Of a DNA stretch of 64,000 nt, positions 16,067-24,882 are shown piece after piece. Position numbers and translations under genes: made by a program. The stretch lies in assembly GCF_001544475.1 (NCBI RefSeq), contig NZ_FCNW02000007.1:1-64000 (forward strand), given 5' to 3'. Below the pieces are notes generated by a model, which was given only the letters and a program-made list of their open reading frames with translations, was not told the origin of the DNA and ran no database searches. The first letter of the stretch is position 1, and each line of letters starts with the position of its first letter. The stretch comes from Caballeronia humi (GTDB lineage Bacteria > Pseudomonadota > Gammaproteobacteria > Burkholderiales > Burkholderiaceae).

Positions 16067-16309
16067 TAAACCGTTTGATGCGCTTGTGCTCCTAAGGAAC
16101 TTGCTTTCTTTTCGGTCTATTAGCTCTGCCCCTGTCCGGGGCGGGACTCACTTTCTTTGCTGCTGCAAAGAAAGTAAGCAAAGAAAGCAGCTTCCAACCG
16201 CCAGTGCTAACGGTCCATCACTCGCGTAAAACCGGATTGGCGCTGGAGAGTAAGTGTCGCCCTCACGGTGGAACCGGGCTTGGCTCGCGGACCCACTGTG
16301 ACAACGCGC
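16067..16309. repeat. Left arm of large inverted repeat
   Basis: About 240 bases, starting near CCGTTTGATGCGCTTGTG, that reappear in inverted orientation at 16595-16838. The shared parts include the GCCCCTGTCCGGGGCGGGAC block, the CTTTCTTTGC block and the GGCGCTGGAGAGTAAGTG block. Identity is high but broken by small insertions. No coding signal. It looks like a dispersed genus-specific intergenic repeat rather than an insertion sequence, since no transposase is present. Confidence 0.8.
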
Positions 16310-16412
16310 ACTTCCTCTGAGTGGTATGCACTCCGTTTGGCTCCGTCCTCGCTTCGCTCCGACGTCGGGTTCACCAAAACCATCTTGTGCTTGCGCTTCC
16401 TGTTACCTTGGA

Positions 16413-16456
16413 TTCCCTGCGCGGTGCACCCAACGTCTGACCGCGTAGCGCGAGGA
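16413..16456 (+). repeat. Short direct repeat, copy 1
   Basis: Forty-four bases beginning TTCCCTGCGCGGTGCACC and ending GCGCGAGGA, repeated at 16520-16563 with about three mismatches. It lies between the arms of the large inverted repeat. Confidence 0.8.
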
Positions 16457-16519
16457 TCGCGCCGTCTTCGCTTCGCGCAGATGTGGGGTTCACAAACTCA
16501 AGCTCCCTGCCTGCCTTGC

Positions 16520-16563
16520 TTCCCTGCGCGGTGCACCCGACGTCTGAGCGCATAGCGCGAGGA
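16520..16563 (+). repeat. Short direct repeat, copy 2
   Basis: Second copy of the 44-base element at 16413-16456, differing at about three positions. The pair is probably a duplicated module of the intergenic mosaic. Confidence 0.8.
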
Positions 16564-16594
16564 CGGATGTATGACTGCTGCACCGGTCCGGTGT

Positions 16595-16838
16595 ACTGCG
16601 AGTTGACACAGTGGGTCCGCGAGCCAAGCCGGGTTCTACCGTGAGGGCGACACTTACTCTCCAGCGCCAATCCGTCAAGGCTCAAGTGAGGGTTTGGTAG
16701 CACTGGCGGTTGGAAGCTGCTTTCTTTGCTTACTTTCTTTGCAGCAGCAAAGAAAGTGAGTCCCGCCCCGGACAGGGGCAGAGCTAATAGACCGCTAAGA
16801 AAGCAAGTTCCATCGGAACACAAGCGCATCAAACGGTG
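16595..16838. repeat. Right arm of large inverted repeat
   Basis: Inverted counterpart of 16067-16309, ending CAAACGGTGC. Its last part also forms the first unit of the tandem repeat that follows. Confidence 0.8.
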
Positions 16839-17112
16839 CTAAAAAAAACTAAACCACCTCAAGCGCGAGCGTAAAACCTCGTGCAAAGAAAGTGACTCCC
16901 GCCCCGGACAGGGACAGAGCAAATAGACCGCTAAGAAAGCAAGTTCCCTAGAAGCTCAAGCACATCAAACGGTGCTAAGAAAAAAACTAAACCACCTCAA
17001 GCGCGAGCGTAAAACCTCGTGCAAAGAAAGTGACTCCCGCCCCGGACAGGGGCAGAGCAGATAGACCGCTCAGAAAACAAGCTCCATCGAAGCACGAGTG
17101 CATCAAACGGTG
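16748..17112 (+). repeat. Tandem repeat, 2.7 copies of a 136-138 bp unit
   Basis: Units start at 16748, 16884 and 17022 with CAAAGAAAGTGA, then the GCCCCGGACAGGG block, TAGACCGCT, and CATCAAACGGTG. The first two continue through an A-tract, AACTAAACCACCTC and GCGAGCGTAAAACC. The third copy stops at CAAACGGTG, next to the cupredoxin gene. No coding function is apparent. Confidence 0.8.
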
Positions 17113-17146
17113 TCCCCAAACCCCGAAGCGAAGTGCAAACGCAGCG

Positions 17147-17470
17147 TTACTCCACGATGATCGTCCCCATCATCTGCGGATGCATCGAACAAAAATAGTG
17201 ATAAGTGCCGGGCTTGGCGAAGACGAACGAGTACGACTGATCCGTATCCATCGGGTCCGACTTGAACGACCTTGGCGTAGCCGCATCGACGGTCGTATGG
17301 ATCATGTCGTCGCGATTCACCCAGGTTACCTTCGTCCCCGCCGACACGCGCAAGGTCGGCGGATTGAAGGCGAAGTTGTCGATATGAATCGTCGCATCGG
17401 CGGCACGGGCGGGCGCGCTGCCGAACAGCACGAGCGCCGTAAAGAACGCAAGCAAAGTCACACGTTTCAT
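17147..17470 (-). CDS. Periplasmic cupredoxin (amicyanin/plastocyanin type)
   Basis: A 107-residue precursor with a Sec signal (MKRVTLLAFFTALVLFGSAPARA) and a type I copper domain. Ligands fit amicyanin spacing: His58, Cys94, His97 and Met100 (YFCSMHPQM). It would carry electrons in the periplasm. ATG 17470 has GGGAG 10 bases upstream; a GTG at 17479 overlaps the stop of the preceding phosphoesterase gene, so the two are coupled in an operon. They diverge from an ECF sigma factor operon that probably controls them. Confidence 0.9.
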   Translation of the reverse strand: MKRVTLLAFFTALVLFGSAPARAADATIHIDNFAFNPPTLRVSAGTKVTWVNRDDMIHTTVDAATPRSFKSDPMDTDQSYSFVFAKPGTYHYFCSMHPQMMGTIIVE

Positions 17471-17475
17471 GATGA

Positions 17476-18444
17476 TCACGCTCCCAGCGTCGAATCGACG
17501 ATCGCGAGTTGCTCACGTCCGGCCACGTAATTGACCGAGCGCAGCCCAAGCATCGAACGCAGCTTGTCCGCAGGCACTTTCATTGGCCCAGGTCCGGCCG
17601 CAGCGCCCGGCGCGGGTTGCGGAAACGCCGTCGACATCGCCGTGTAGAAGCTCAGCGTGCCCTCCACTTTCTGCGCCACCTGGTGAATGTGGCCGTTCAA
17701 TACCGTCACCGACCCGAAGCGCTTCAGATAAGCCAGCGCCCGGGCGCTGTCATCCGTGCCCCAGCCCCATTGCGGATACAGCGACCACAATGGAATATGC
17801 GCAAACACGACGATCGGCGTGCTGCTCGACCTTCCTTCGAGATCGCGCCTGAGCCATTCGAGCTGCTCGTCGCCGAGAAAACCGAGGCCGCCGCCTTTCA
17901 GGTCGATCACGTTCACCAGGCCGATGAAATGCACGCCGCCCTGGTCGAAGCTGTACCACTTCGTGCCGCCGTTCTGCTTCGAAAAGCGCTCGAAATACGG
18001 ATCGCCATTGTCGACGAGCACGTCGTGTTCGCCCGGCACGTAGTGCACGTCGAGACCAGCGCCGTCGATGATCTTCGCGGCAGTATCGAACTCGGCTGGC
18101 TTCGACAGATGCGTGATGTCGCCGGTGTGGATCATGAACGCGGGCCGCTGCGGCATGGCGCGGACCCGGCCGATGGCGTCGGCAAGCGTGCTCGTCGGCT
18201 CCGTGTTCGGGTCCTTCGCGAAGCCGATGTGGCTGTCGCTGATCTGCACGAAGCTGAACGCGCGGCTGTCGGTGGTCGCGGCTTCCGCGCCGCCGATGAG
18301 CCGCGAGCCCGGAATGCCGCCGCTCAACGTCCATACGACGCCCGCGCCGGCCCACGCCATGCAGGAGAGCGCCGTGCGGCGTCGCTGGCCGTGCGCGCTG
18401 AGTTCTTCGTCCGCGCCTGGGACGCGGGGTGTATCGTCGGTCAT
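17476..18444 (-). CDS. Exported calcineurin-like metallophosphoesterase
   Basis: A 322-residue protein with an RRRTALS twin-arginine-like N-terminus followed by a hydrophobic stretch, so probably Tat-exported and fitted with metals before export. The metallophosphatase motifs are in order: DSH (ISDSHIGF), GD (HTGDITH), GEHD (in place of GNHD), AH (VVFAHIPL) and GHIH (NGHIHQV). It hydrolyses an unknown phosphoester. The start is the ATG after GAGGAGAACAGAC. It forms an operon with the cupredoxin and lies opposite the ECF sigma operon. Confidence 0.87.
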   Translation of the reverse strand: MTDDTPRVPGADEELSAHGQRRRTALSCMAWAGAGVVWTLSGGIPGSRLIGGAEAATTDSRAFSFVQISDSHIGFAKDPNTEPTSTLADAIGRVRAMPQRPAFMIHTGDITHLSKPAEFDTAAKIIDGAGLDVHYVPGEHDVLVDNGDPYFERFSKQNGGTKWYSFDQGGVHFIGLVNVIDLKGGGLGFLGDEQLEWLRRDLEGRSSSTPIVVFAHIPLWSLYPQWGWGTDDSARALAYLKRFGSVTVLNGHIHQVAQKVEGTLSFYTAMSTAFPQPAPGAAAGPGPMKVPADKLRSMLGLRSVNYVAGREQLAIVDSTLGA

Positions 18445-18550
18445 GTCTGTTCTCCTCGAAGCGGGCTGCAACAATGAAATGTGGGGCTCGTGCACGCAGC
18501 AGCTTCGGCACGAGGGAGCCGTTTCGAGCGAGACGTGCGGCTTCCGTCCA

Positions 18551-18579
18551 TCGAACCATCGGCGGGACGCGCTTATTCC
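18551..18579 (-). promoter_or_regulatory. ECF-type promoter before the phosphoesterase-cupredoxin operon
   Basis: On the minus strand, GGAATAA, 16 bases, then GTTCGA. The same GGAATAA-N16-GT pattern occurs on the plus strand at 18612-18640 before the sigma factor gene. A GGAA-starting -35 is usual for ECF sigma factors. Predicted leader about 100 bases. Confidence 0.5.
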
Positions 18580-18611
18580 GGATATATTTTTTGTATCGGC
18601 GATGAAATTCG

Positions 18612-18640
18612 GGAATAAACCGGGTGCGGCGGCAGTATTG
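18612..18640 (+). promoter_or_regulatory. ECF-type promoter before the sigma factor gene
   Basis: GGAATAA, 16 bases, then GTATTG. It matches the divergent element at 18551-18579 in -35 sequence and spacing, suggesting autoregulation by the encoded ECF sigma factor. It also argues that translation starts at 18714 rather than at the ATG at 18645, which would lie at the transcript start. Confidence 0.5.
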
Positions 18641-18713
18641 ATCGATGAGAACGCGCGGCACGCTACGCCTCGCGCCGTCCGATGAACATGCTTGGCGACT
18701 GGAGAGCCGCGCG

Positions 18714-19367
18714 ATGTGGCATCAGAAATCCGCGCAGGAGAAGGACGCGAAGCCGGCGCGCTTTGAAGCGGCGCTGCTGCCGCATATCGACGCCGCGTAC
18801 AACCTCGCGCGCTGGCTGACCGGCAGTCCAAGCGACGCCGACGATGTCGTGCAGGAAGCGTTTCTGCGCGCGTTCCGCTTTTTCGATGGCTTCGAGGGCG
18901 AAGAAGCGGCGAACGCGCGCGCGTGGCTGCTGCGCATCGTGCGCAACACGTGGTTTACGGAATGGCGCCGCCGCTTGCACAAGGCGGACAGCGTCTCCTA
19001 TGACGACGAACTGCACACCGACGACTCGCTGCCCGGCTGGATCGACGAATCGGGGAACGATCCGGAGACGCTGGCCGTCAGGCGCGACGAGATCCATCTG
19101 ATTCATCGCGCGCTGGAGGCGCTGCCGGTCGCCTATCGGGAGGTGCTCGTGCTGCGCGAACTGGAGGACATGAGTTATCGCGACGTCGCGGCGGTCATCG
19201 GCGTGCCGATCGGCACGGTGATGTCGCGGCTTTCGCGTGCACGGCCCTTGCTTGCCGCGGCAGTGCGCGCGGCGCAGGGTGCGGCGGGAGAACGGCCGGG
19301 TGTCAGGCTCGTAAAAAAACCATCGGCGGGATCGGCCGAATCGGGGGAATCGCGCAATGGACAATGA
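18714..19367 (+). CDS. ECF (group IV) RNA polymerase sigma factor
   Basis: A 217-residue protein with region 2 (HIDAAYNLARWLTGSPSDADDVVQEAFLRAFRFF... WLLRIVRNTW) and region 4 (ALEALPVAYREVLVLRELEDMSYRDVAAVIGVPIGTVMSRLSRAR) joined by a short linker, without regions 1 or 3. ATG 18714 has GGAGAG 7 bases upstream. The gene overlaps the anti-sigma gene by 11 bases. Its likely targets are its own operon and the divergent phosphoesterase/cupredoxin operon. Confidence 0.93.
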   Translation: MWHQKSAQEKDAKPARFEAALLPHIDAAYNLARWLTGSPSDADDVVQEAFLRAFRFFDGFEGEEAANARAWLLRIVRNTWFTEWRRRLHKADSVSYDDELHTDDSLPGWIDESGNDPETLAVRRDEIHLIHRALEALPVAYREVLVLRELEDMSYRDVAAVIGVPIGTVMSRLSRARPLLAAAVRAAQGAAGERPGVRLVKKPSAGSAESGESRNGQ

Positions 19368-20061
19368 CAACGACATCGCGTCGCTCGGTACGAGACTGCG
19401 CGACGGCTCGCTCTACGAGCGGGCACCGGACCACCTGCGCGCGCAAGTGCTCACGCGTATCTGGAATGAGGCCCCGCCCGCGCGTCCGGCGCGCGCTCGC
19501 TCGCGCTGGATGTGGCCCGCCTGGAGCATGCCGTGGCAGTTCGCCGGCGGCGGGCTGGCGGGTGGTGCCCTCTGTGCGCTCATTTTCACCGCCGTGCTCA
19601 CGTTCCAGCGCCCGGCACCCACCGACCCCATCGCGCAGGAGATCGTGTCGAGCCACGTCCGCGCGCTGCTTTCAACGCGCACGATCGACGTCGAATCGAG
19701 CGACAAGCACACGGTGAAGCCGTGGTTCAACGGGCGTATCGATTACGCGCCGCCTGTGGTCGATCCGGCGACGCCGGGGTTCGCGCTCGTCGGCGGACGG
19801 CTCGACTACGTCGGGCATCGGCCGGTCGCGGTGCTGGTGTACCACTACCTGAAGCATCCGATCGACGTCTACGTATTCCCGGACAACAGCCGCGCGCCGA
19901 ACGCCCCGTCGAAGCCGACGACCGCCGTTACGCAATCCGACGACGGCTACGGCCTGGCGAACTGGCATAGCAACGGCATGAGCTACTGGGCGGTGAGCGA
20001 CGCGTCGACCTCTGTCCTGCGCCAGTTCGCGCAGGCGCTCCAGGCGGACGAGGCGCGCTGA
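19357..20061 (+). CDS. Membrane anti-sigma factor
   Basis: A 234-residue protein with a short cytoplasmic N-terminus (helical LGTRLRDGSLYERAPDHLRAQVLTRI), one membrane helix at about 60-85 and a periplasmic domain of about 150 residues (LVGGRLDYVGHRPVAVLVYHYLKHPIDVYVFPD..., SNGMSYWAVSD), which resembles transmembrane regulators that partner ECF factors. No HxxxCxxC zinc motif is present. It would hold the sigma factor inactive until a periplasmic signal. The overlap with the sigma gene supports the pairing. Confidence 0.85.
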   Translation: MDNDNDIASLGTRLRDGSLYERAPDHLRAQVLTRIWNEAPPARPARARSRWMWPAWSMPWQFAGGGLAGGALCALIFTAVLTFQRPAPTDPIAQEIVSSHVRALLSTRTIDVESSDKHTVKPWFNGRIDYAPPVVDPATPGFALVGGRLDYVGHRPVAVLVYHYLKHPIDVYVFPDNSRAPNAPSKPTTAVTQSDDGYGLANWHSNGMSYWAVSDASTSVLRQFAQALQADEAR

Positions 20062-20206
20062 GCCCACGTGACTCCATCGGCATAGCGATTGCTGTAGTGG
20101 CTACGCCGCAGCGATCCCGGATGGCGTCGCGGCACGCCCGAAAGCCAGCGGCTCGCGGACGTCGACGAAACGTGCATCCGTCCCGAATGTCTGAATGGAG
20201 CGCCGC

Positions 20207-20398
20207 ATGGACAATACGTCGAAGGACGAGGAAATTCGCAGGAAAGCGTATGAACTTTGGGAGGAGGCCGGCAGCCCGGAAGGACGCTCCGAAGAGTTTT
20301 GGGAAGAGGCGCGTGCGGCAGTGGGCGACGATGCGGAACCCGTGTCGTCGGATCAAAGCGACACCGGACCCGCCGGCGAGGCCCTGACGAAGACGTGA
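20207..20398 (+). CDS. DUF2934-type small protein
   Basis: A 63-residue acidic protein. EEIRRKAYELWEEAGSPEGRSEEFWEEA matches the short DUF2934 helix pair, common in proteobacteria and without known function. ATG 20207 sits 6 bases after GGAG; an ATG four codons earlier is less well placed. It stands alone 145 bases after the anti-sigma gene. Confidence 0.75.
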   Translation: MDNTSKDEEIRRKAYELWEEAGSPEGRSEEFWEEARAAVGDDAEPVSSDQSDTGPAGEALTKT

Positions 20399-20492
20399 CA
20401 CGCATCGCGCGGACGCCGCGCATCGCATAGCCTGAGACGCGCACAGACAGTGCACGCCTAAACGCCTTCGCTCGAAATGAATTGAATCAAGC

Positions 20493-20527
20493 AAAAGCGG
20501 CGACTCCCCGGCGGAGCCGCCGCTTTT
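20493..20527 (+). terminator. Rho-independent terminator
   Basis: AAAAGCGGCG-A-CTCC, a 5-base loop, then GGAG-C-CGCCGCTTTTT: a strong stem with one mismatch, flanked by A and T tracts. It ends the DUF2934 unit ahead of the LivK operon. Confidence 0.85.
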
Positions 20528-20547
20528 TCAATGTGCGCCAGCACTCC

Positions 20548-20600
20548 CTACACTCGGGTAACTCCGAATATTGTCTGATTCTTACAATTTCTACACTCGG
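20548..20600 (+). promoter_or_regulatory. Direct repeat CTACACTCGG x2 upstream of livK
   Basis: The ten-base element occurs at 20548-20557 and 20591-20600, 43 bases (about four helical turns) apart, in the otherwise empty 20528-20704 leader of the ABC operon. It may be a regulator site. Low confidence, with no known match. Confidence 0.35.
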
Positions 20601-20704
20601 ACACCGATAAGTATTGAACAAACGTTCGGATTAAAAAAGCGACAGGCAGCGAGTGATGCGACCGCGTCACGCTGTAATCGATTCATGCGACGGAGACTGA
20701 AAAA

Positions 20705-21919
20705 ATGGGTATCAAACTGAAGCTCATCGCGGGTGCGCTCGCGTTCGGCATGTTCGCCTCGGCCTTTGCTGCGGACCCGATCAAGATCGGCGTCGACGGG
20801 CCGTTCACCGGCGGTTCGTCGTCGATGGGCGTGAGCATGCGCGACGGCGTGCGTCTCGCGACCGCCGAGATCAACAAGGCGGGCGGCGTGCTCGGCCGGC
20901 AGATCGTGCTGGTCGAACGCGACGATGAAGCGAAGAACGAGCGCGGCGTGCAGATCGCGCAGGAGCTGATCAACAAGGAGAAGGTCGTCGCGGTGGTCGG
21001 CTACATCAACACGGGTGTTGCGCTCGCGTCGCAGCGCTTCTTCCAGGAAGCGAAGGTGCCGGTCTTCAACAACGTCGCCACGGGCACCGTCATCACGCGT
21101 CAATTCGACGATCAACCCGACAACTATGTGTTCCGCAATTCCGCCGCTGACCGCATTCAGGCGCCGATGATCGTCGAGGAAGCCGTTACGAAGCGCGGCT
21201 TCAAGAAGGTCGCGATCCTCGCCGATTCGACCAACTACGGCCAGCTCGGCCGCGAAGACCTGGAAAAGGCGCTGTCGGCGAAGGGCGTGAAGCCGGTGGC
21301 CGTAGAGAAGTTCAACATCAAAGACGTCGACATGACGGCCCAGTTGCTGAAGGCGAAGGAAGCGGGCGCCGAAGCCGTGCTGACCTACGGCATCGGACCG
21401 GAACTCGCGCAGATCGCGAACGGCATGGCGAAGCTCGGCTGGAAGGTGCCGCTCATCGGTAGCTGGACGCTTTCGATGGCGAACTACATCGACAACGCCG
21501 GCGCGAACGGCGAAGGCGCGCGCATGCCGCAGACCTTCATTCAGGAAGAGAACACGCCGAAGCGCAAGGCGTTCATCGAAGCCTATCTGAAAGAGTTCAA
21601 GCCGAAGAACAACCGCATCGATTCGCCGGTGTCGGCGGCGCAAGGCTATGACTCCATCTACCTGCTCGCAGCGGCAATCACGCAGGCCAACTCGACCGAA
21701 GGTCCGAAGATCCGCGCGGCGCTCGAGAGCCTGAACACGAAAGTGGAAGGCGTCGTGATGGTCTACGACAAGCCTTTCACGAAGGGCGATCACGATGCGA
21801 TCAGCCCGAACGTGCCGGTTGTCGGCGAAGTGAAGGGCGGCCGCGTGGTCTACGCGTACGACACGGACAAGAAGGGCGGCAGCACGCTGCGCGCCAAGCA
21901 GTCGACCGCCTCGAACTAA
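20705..21919 (+). CDS. livK: Branched-chain amino-acid-type ABC substrate-binding protein
   Basis: A 404-residue periplasmic binding protein. A Sec signal (MGIKLKLIAGALAFGMFASAFA) is followed by a type I periplasmic fold starting DPIKIGVDGPFTGGSSSMG, with the LivK-like VAVVGYINTGVALASQRF stretch and IPVFNNVATG. It feeds the LivH/LivMG/LivF transporter encoded directly downstream. Ligands of this family include Leu/Ile/Val and other small amino acids or amides; the exact one is not readable. Confidence 0.9.
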   Translation: MGIKLKLIAGALAFGMFASAFAADPIKIGVDGPFTGGSSSMGVSMRDGVRLATAEINKAGGVLGRQIVLVERDDEAKNERGVQIAQELINKEKVVAVVGYINTGVALASQRFFQEAKVPVFNNVATGTVITRQFDDQPDNYVFRNSAADRIQAPMIVEEAVTKRGFKKVAILADSTNYGQLGREDLEKALSAKGVKPVAVEKFNIKDVDMTAQLLKAKEAGAEAVLTYGIGPELAQIANGMAKLGWKVPLIGSWTLSMANYIDNAGANGEGARMPQTFIQEENTPKRKAFIEAYLKEFKPKNNRIDSPVSAAQGYDSIYLLAAAITQANSTEGPKIRAALESLNTKVEGVVMVYDKPFTKGDHDAISPNVPVVGEVKGGRVVYAYDTDKKGGSTLRAKQSTASN

Positions 21920-22013
21920 GGCCGTTCTTCGTGCATGTTGGAGCCGTGCCCGCCTGATGGCGGGCGCGGCTTTGCTTTGTTGTCTGACCGTTCGAACCGT
22001 AGGCGACTCGACG

Positions 22014-22889
22014 ATGGCCATCCTTTTACAGCTTGTGTATAGCGGCATCGCGCTCGGCATGATCTACGCCGTGATCGCGTTCGGCTATCAACTCACCTTC
22101 GCCACTTCCGGCACGCTGAACTTCGGCCAGGGCGATGCGCTGATGCTCGGCGCGCTCGTCGGCCTCACGCTCGTCACGATGGGCGTGAACTACTGGCTCA
22201 TGATTCCGCTCGTATGCCTCTTCGGTCTCGCGCAGGGCGCGTTCGTCGAACGCATCGGCGTGCGGCCCGCGATCAAGATCAAATCCGAATTCGGCTGGAT
22301 CATGTCGACGATAGCGCTCGGCATCATCTTCAAGAACGTCGCGGAAAACGTCTGGGGCCGCGACGACCTGCGCTTTCCTTCGCCGCTGCCCGAAGCGCCG
22401 ATCAAGGTGTTCGGCGCGAACGTGCTGCCGATGGAACTGCTGGTCGTCGGCGGCGCGCTTGTGTTGATGCTCGCCGTCGAGTTCTTCAATCGCAAGACGA
22501 TCTTCGGCAAGGCCGTGGTCGCGACCGCGAATGATCGCGATGCGGCTTCGCTGATGGGCATCAACACTGGCCTCGTGATCACGTTTTCGTATGCGCTTTC
22601 GTCGTTGACGGCCGCGTTCGCGGGCGTGCTGATCGCGCCGCTCACGCTGACCGGCGCGACGATGGGCGCGGTCCTCGGCCTCAAGGCATTTGCGGTGGCG
22701 ATCATCGGCGGGTTGTCGAGCGGCATGGGGATCATCGTGGGCGGGATGATCCTCGGCATCGCGGAGACGACGACCGGGTTTTACATCTCGACCGGCTACA
22801 AGGACGTACCGGGACTCGTGCTGCTGTTGATCGTGCTGGCGATGAAGCCTGCCGGTCTCTTCGGCAAGACCGCCATCAAGAAAGTCTGA
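22014..22889 (+). CDS. livH: Branched-chain amino-acid-type ABC permease LivH
   Basis: A 291-residue inner-membrane permease. MAILLQLVYSGIALGMIYAVIAFGYQLTFATSGTLNFGQGD is a classic LivH start, which fixes ATG 22014; upstream in-frame codons are not family-like. It has about eight membrane helices and a conserved GLKAFAVAIIGGLSSGMG loop. It pairs with the LivM half of the next protein and follows livK by 94 bases. Confidence 0.93.
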   Translation: MAILLQLVYSGIALGMIYAVIAFGYQLTFATSGTLNFGQGDALMLGALVGLTLVTMGVNYWLMIPLVCLFGLAQGAFVERIGVRPAIKIKSEFGWIMSTIALGIIFKNVAENVWGRDDLRFPSPLPEAPIKVFGANVLPMELLVVGGALVLMLAVEFFNRKTIFGKAVVATANDRDAASLMGINTGLVITFSYALSSLTAAFAGVLIAPLTLTGATMGAVLGLKAFAVAIIGGLSSGMGIIVGGMILGIAETTTGFYISTGYKDVPGLVLLLIVLAMKPAGLFGKTAIKKV

Positions 22890-22896
22890 GGCCAGC

Positions 22897-24834
22897 GTGA
22901 AAACAAGCAAAATCGTCGCGGCCGCCGTCGGGCTCGCCGCACTCGCGGTGTTCCCGGTGCTCTCGGGCAATCCGTATTACATCCACCTGGTCGAGACCAT
23001 CATGATCTACGCGATCCTGCTGTTCGGTCTCGATATCGTCGTGGGCTACACGGGGCAGGTGTCGCTCGGGCACGCGGGGCTTTTCGGTGTCGGCGCGTAC
23101 ACGGCGGGTGTGCTCTTCATCAAGCTCGGCATGCCGTTCTACGTCACCGTGCCGCTGTCGATCGTGGTGACGTCGGCGTTCGGCGCGATCCTCGCGTTGC
23201 CCGCGCTGCGTGTCTCGGGACCGTACCTCGCGATGGTGACACTCGCGTTCGGGACGATCATCCAGATCCTTATCAACGAAATGGACTTCCTGACCAACGG
23301 ACCGATGGGCCTCAAGATTCCGAAGCCCACGCTCGCGGGTCATGCGCTGAACGAAGTCGAGTACTACTGGCTCGTCGCGGCGCTGCTCGTGGTGTCGCTC
23401 GTGGTCGTGCATCGCGTGCTGAAGTCGCATCTCGGGCGCGCGTTCGAGGCGTTGCGCGACAGCCCGATCGCATCGGACTGCATGGGTGTGTCGGTCTACA
23501 AGTACAAGGTCTACGCGTTCGTGATCAGCGCGGGCTTCGCGGGTCTCGCCGGCTGCCTCTATTCGTATTCGGAGCAATACATCTCGCCGAATACCTACAA
23601 CTTCGAGCTGACGATCCTGTTCCTGCTCGCGATCATCATGGGCGGACGCAAGACGCGCACGGGCGCCGTGCTCGGCTCGACGATCATCGTGCTCCTGCCG
23701 AAACTGCTCGACGATATCGCGATGTTCCGCATGGTCTCGACCGCGCTCGCGGTAGTGGTCGTGATCGGCGCGGTGATTGCGCTCGCGCGCCGCATCAGCA
23801 CGCCGCAGAAGGTGGCCATTCCGGTGATCGGCACGGCGGGTCTCGCGATCTTCTCGTACTGGATCGACGCGCTGACCGACTGGCGCCTGACCATCTTCGG
23901 CTTGATGATCCTGCTGGTCGTTTATTACCTGCAGGACGGCATCGTCGGTTTCGTGCGCAAGATTCTGAGCCTCGGTCGCGTGCGCGTGACGAAGATCGAT
24001 CCCGCCGATCTGAAGAACGCACAAGCCGATGCATTGCTCAAGGTGCGTCCCGAAGGAGCGGAGACGATTCTCGATCTGCGCAACATCCTGATGCAGTTCA
24101 GCGGCCTCAAGGCGCTCAACGACGTCAATCTGACAGTGCGGCGCGGCACGATTCACGGCCTGATCGGACCGAACGGTTCGGGCAAGAGCACGATGATGAA
24201 CGTGCTGACCGGTATCTATGTGCCGACCGCGGGTTCGATCGAATGCGACGGAAATTCACTTGCCGGGCGCACGTCGGCGAATATCGCGCTCTCGGGTATC
24301 GCGCGGACCTTCCAGAACGTGCAACTCTTCGGCGAGATGACTGCGCTGGAGAACGTGCTGGTCGGATTGCATCACACGTTCAAGTCGAATTTTGCCGATG
24401 TCGGCTTGATGACGGGGCGCTATCGACGTGAAGAGCGGTTCGCGCGCGAACGGGCGTTCAATCTGCTGCGCTTCGTCGGCCTCGAAGACGTGGCGACCGA
24501 GGAAGCGCGCAACTTGCCTTACGGAAGGCAGCGGCTGCTGGAAATCGCACGCGCTCTGGCGCTCGATCCGCAACTGTTGTTGCTCGACGAACCGGCAGCG
24601 GGCCTCACCGCGCCGGACATTCGCGAACTCGTCGCGATCATTCGCAAGGTGCGCGATCACGGCATCACGCTGGTCTTGATCGAGCATCACATGGACGTGG
24701 TGATGAGCGTCTGCGATACGGTGTCGGTGCTCGACTTCGGGCAGAAGATCGCGGAAGGCAAGCCTGCGGAGATTCAGGCGAACGACAAGGTCATCGAGGC
24801 TTATTTGGGCGGGCAGGCGGCAGAGGTCGTTTAA
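22897..24834 (+). CDS. livM-livG: Fused LivM permease-LivG ATPase
   Basis: A 645-residue fusion. Residues 1-340 are LivM (about ten membrane helices; VVGYTGQVSLGHAGLFGVGAY, FALRVSGPYLAMVTLAFG-like). About 385-640 are LivG with Walker A GPNGSGKST (from 424), the Q-loop region IARTFQNVQLF, signature-like LPYGRQRLLEIARAL and Walker B LLLLDEPAAGL, then the BCAA-specific C-terminus IEHHMDVVMSVCD. LivM and LivG are usually separate; here both are intact in one frame. GTG start 7 bases after livH. Such fusions occur in betaproteobacteria. Confidence 0.92.
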   Translation: MKTSKIVAAAVGLAALAVFPVLSGNPYYIHLVETIMIYAILLFGLDIVVGYTGQVSLGHAGLFGVGAYTAGVLFIKLGMPFYVTVPLSIVVTSAFGAILALPALRVSGPYLAMVTLAFGTIIQILINEMDFLTNGPMGLKIPKPTLAGHALNEVEYYWLVAALLVVSLVVVHRVLKSHLGRAFEALRDSPIASDCMGVSVYKYKVYAFVISAGFAGLAGCLYSYSEQYISPNTYNFELTILFLLAIIMGGRKTRTGAVLGSTIIVLLPKLLDDIAMFRMVSTALAVVVVIGAVIALARRISTPQKVAIPVIGTAGLAIFSYWIDALTDWRLTIFGLMILLVVYYLQDGIVGFVRKILSLGRVRVTKIDPADLKNAQADALLKVRPEGAETILDLRNILMQFSGLKALNDVNLTVRRGTIHGLIGPNGSGKSTMMNVLTGIYVPTAGSIECDGNSLAGRTSANIALSGIARTFQNVQLFGEMTALENVLVGLHHTFKSNFADVGLMTGRYRREERFARERAFNLLRFVGLEDVATEEARNLPYGRQRLLEIARALALDPQLLLLDEPAAGLTAPDIRELVAIIRKVRDHGITLVLIEHHMDVVMSVCDTVSVLDFGQKIAEGKPAEIQANDKVIEAYLGGQAAEVV

Positions 24835-24882
24835 GGCCAGCGACGCCGGCGCTCAACCACCCAACACGGACCCAAATAAAAA

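Noticed and set aside
16371..16832. Possible 153-residue protein inside the repeat block
   Set aside because: It lies across inverted and direct repeats and has no coding-like composition.
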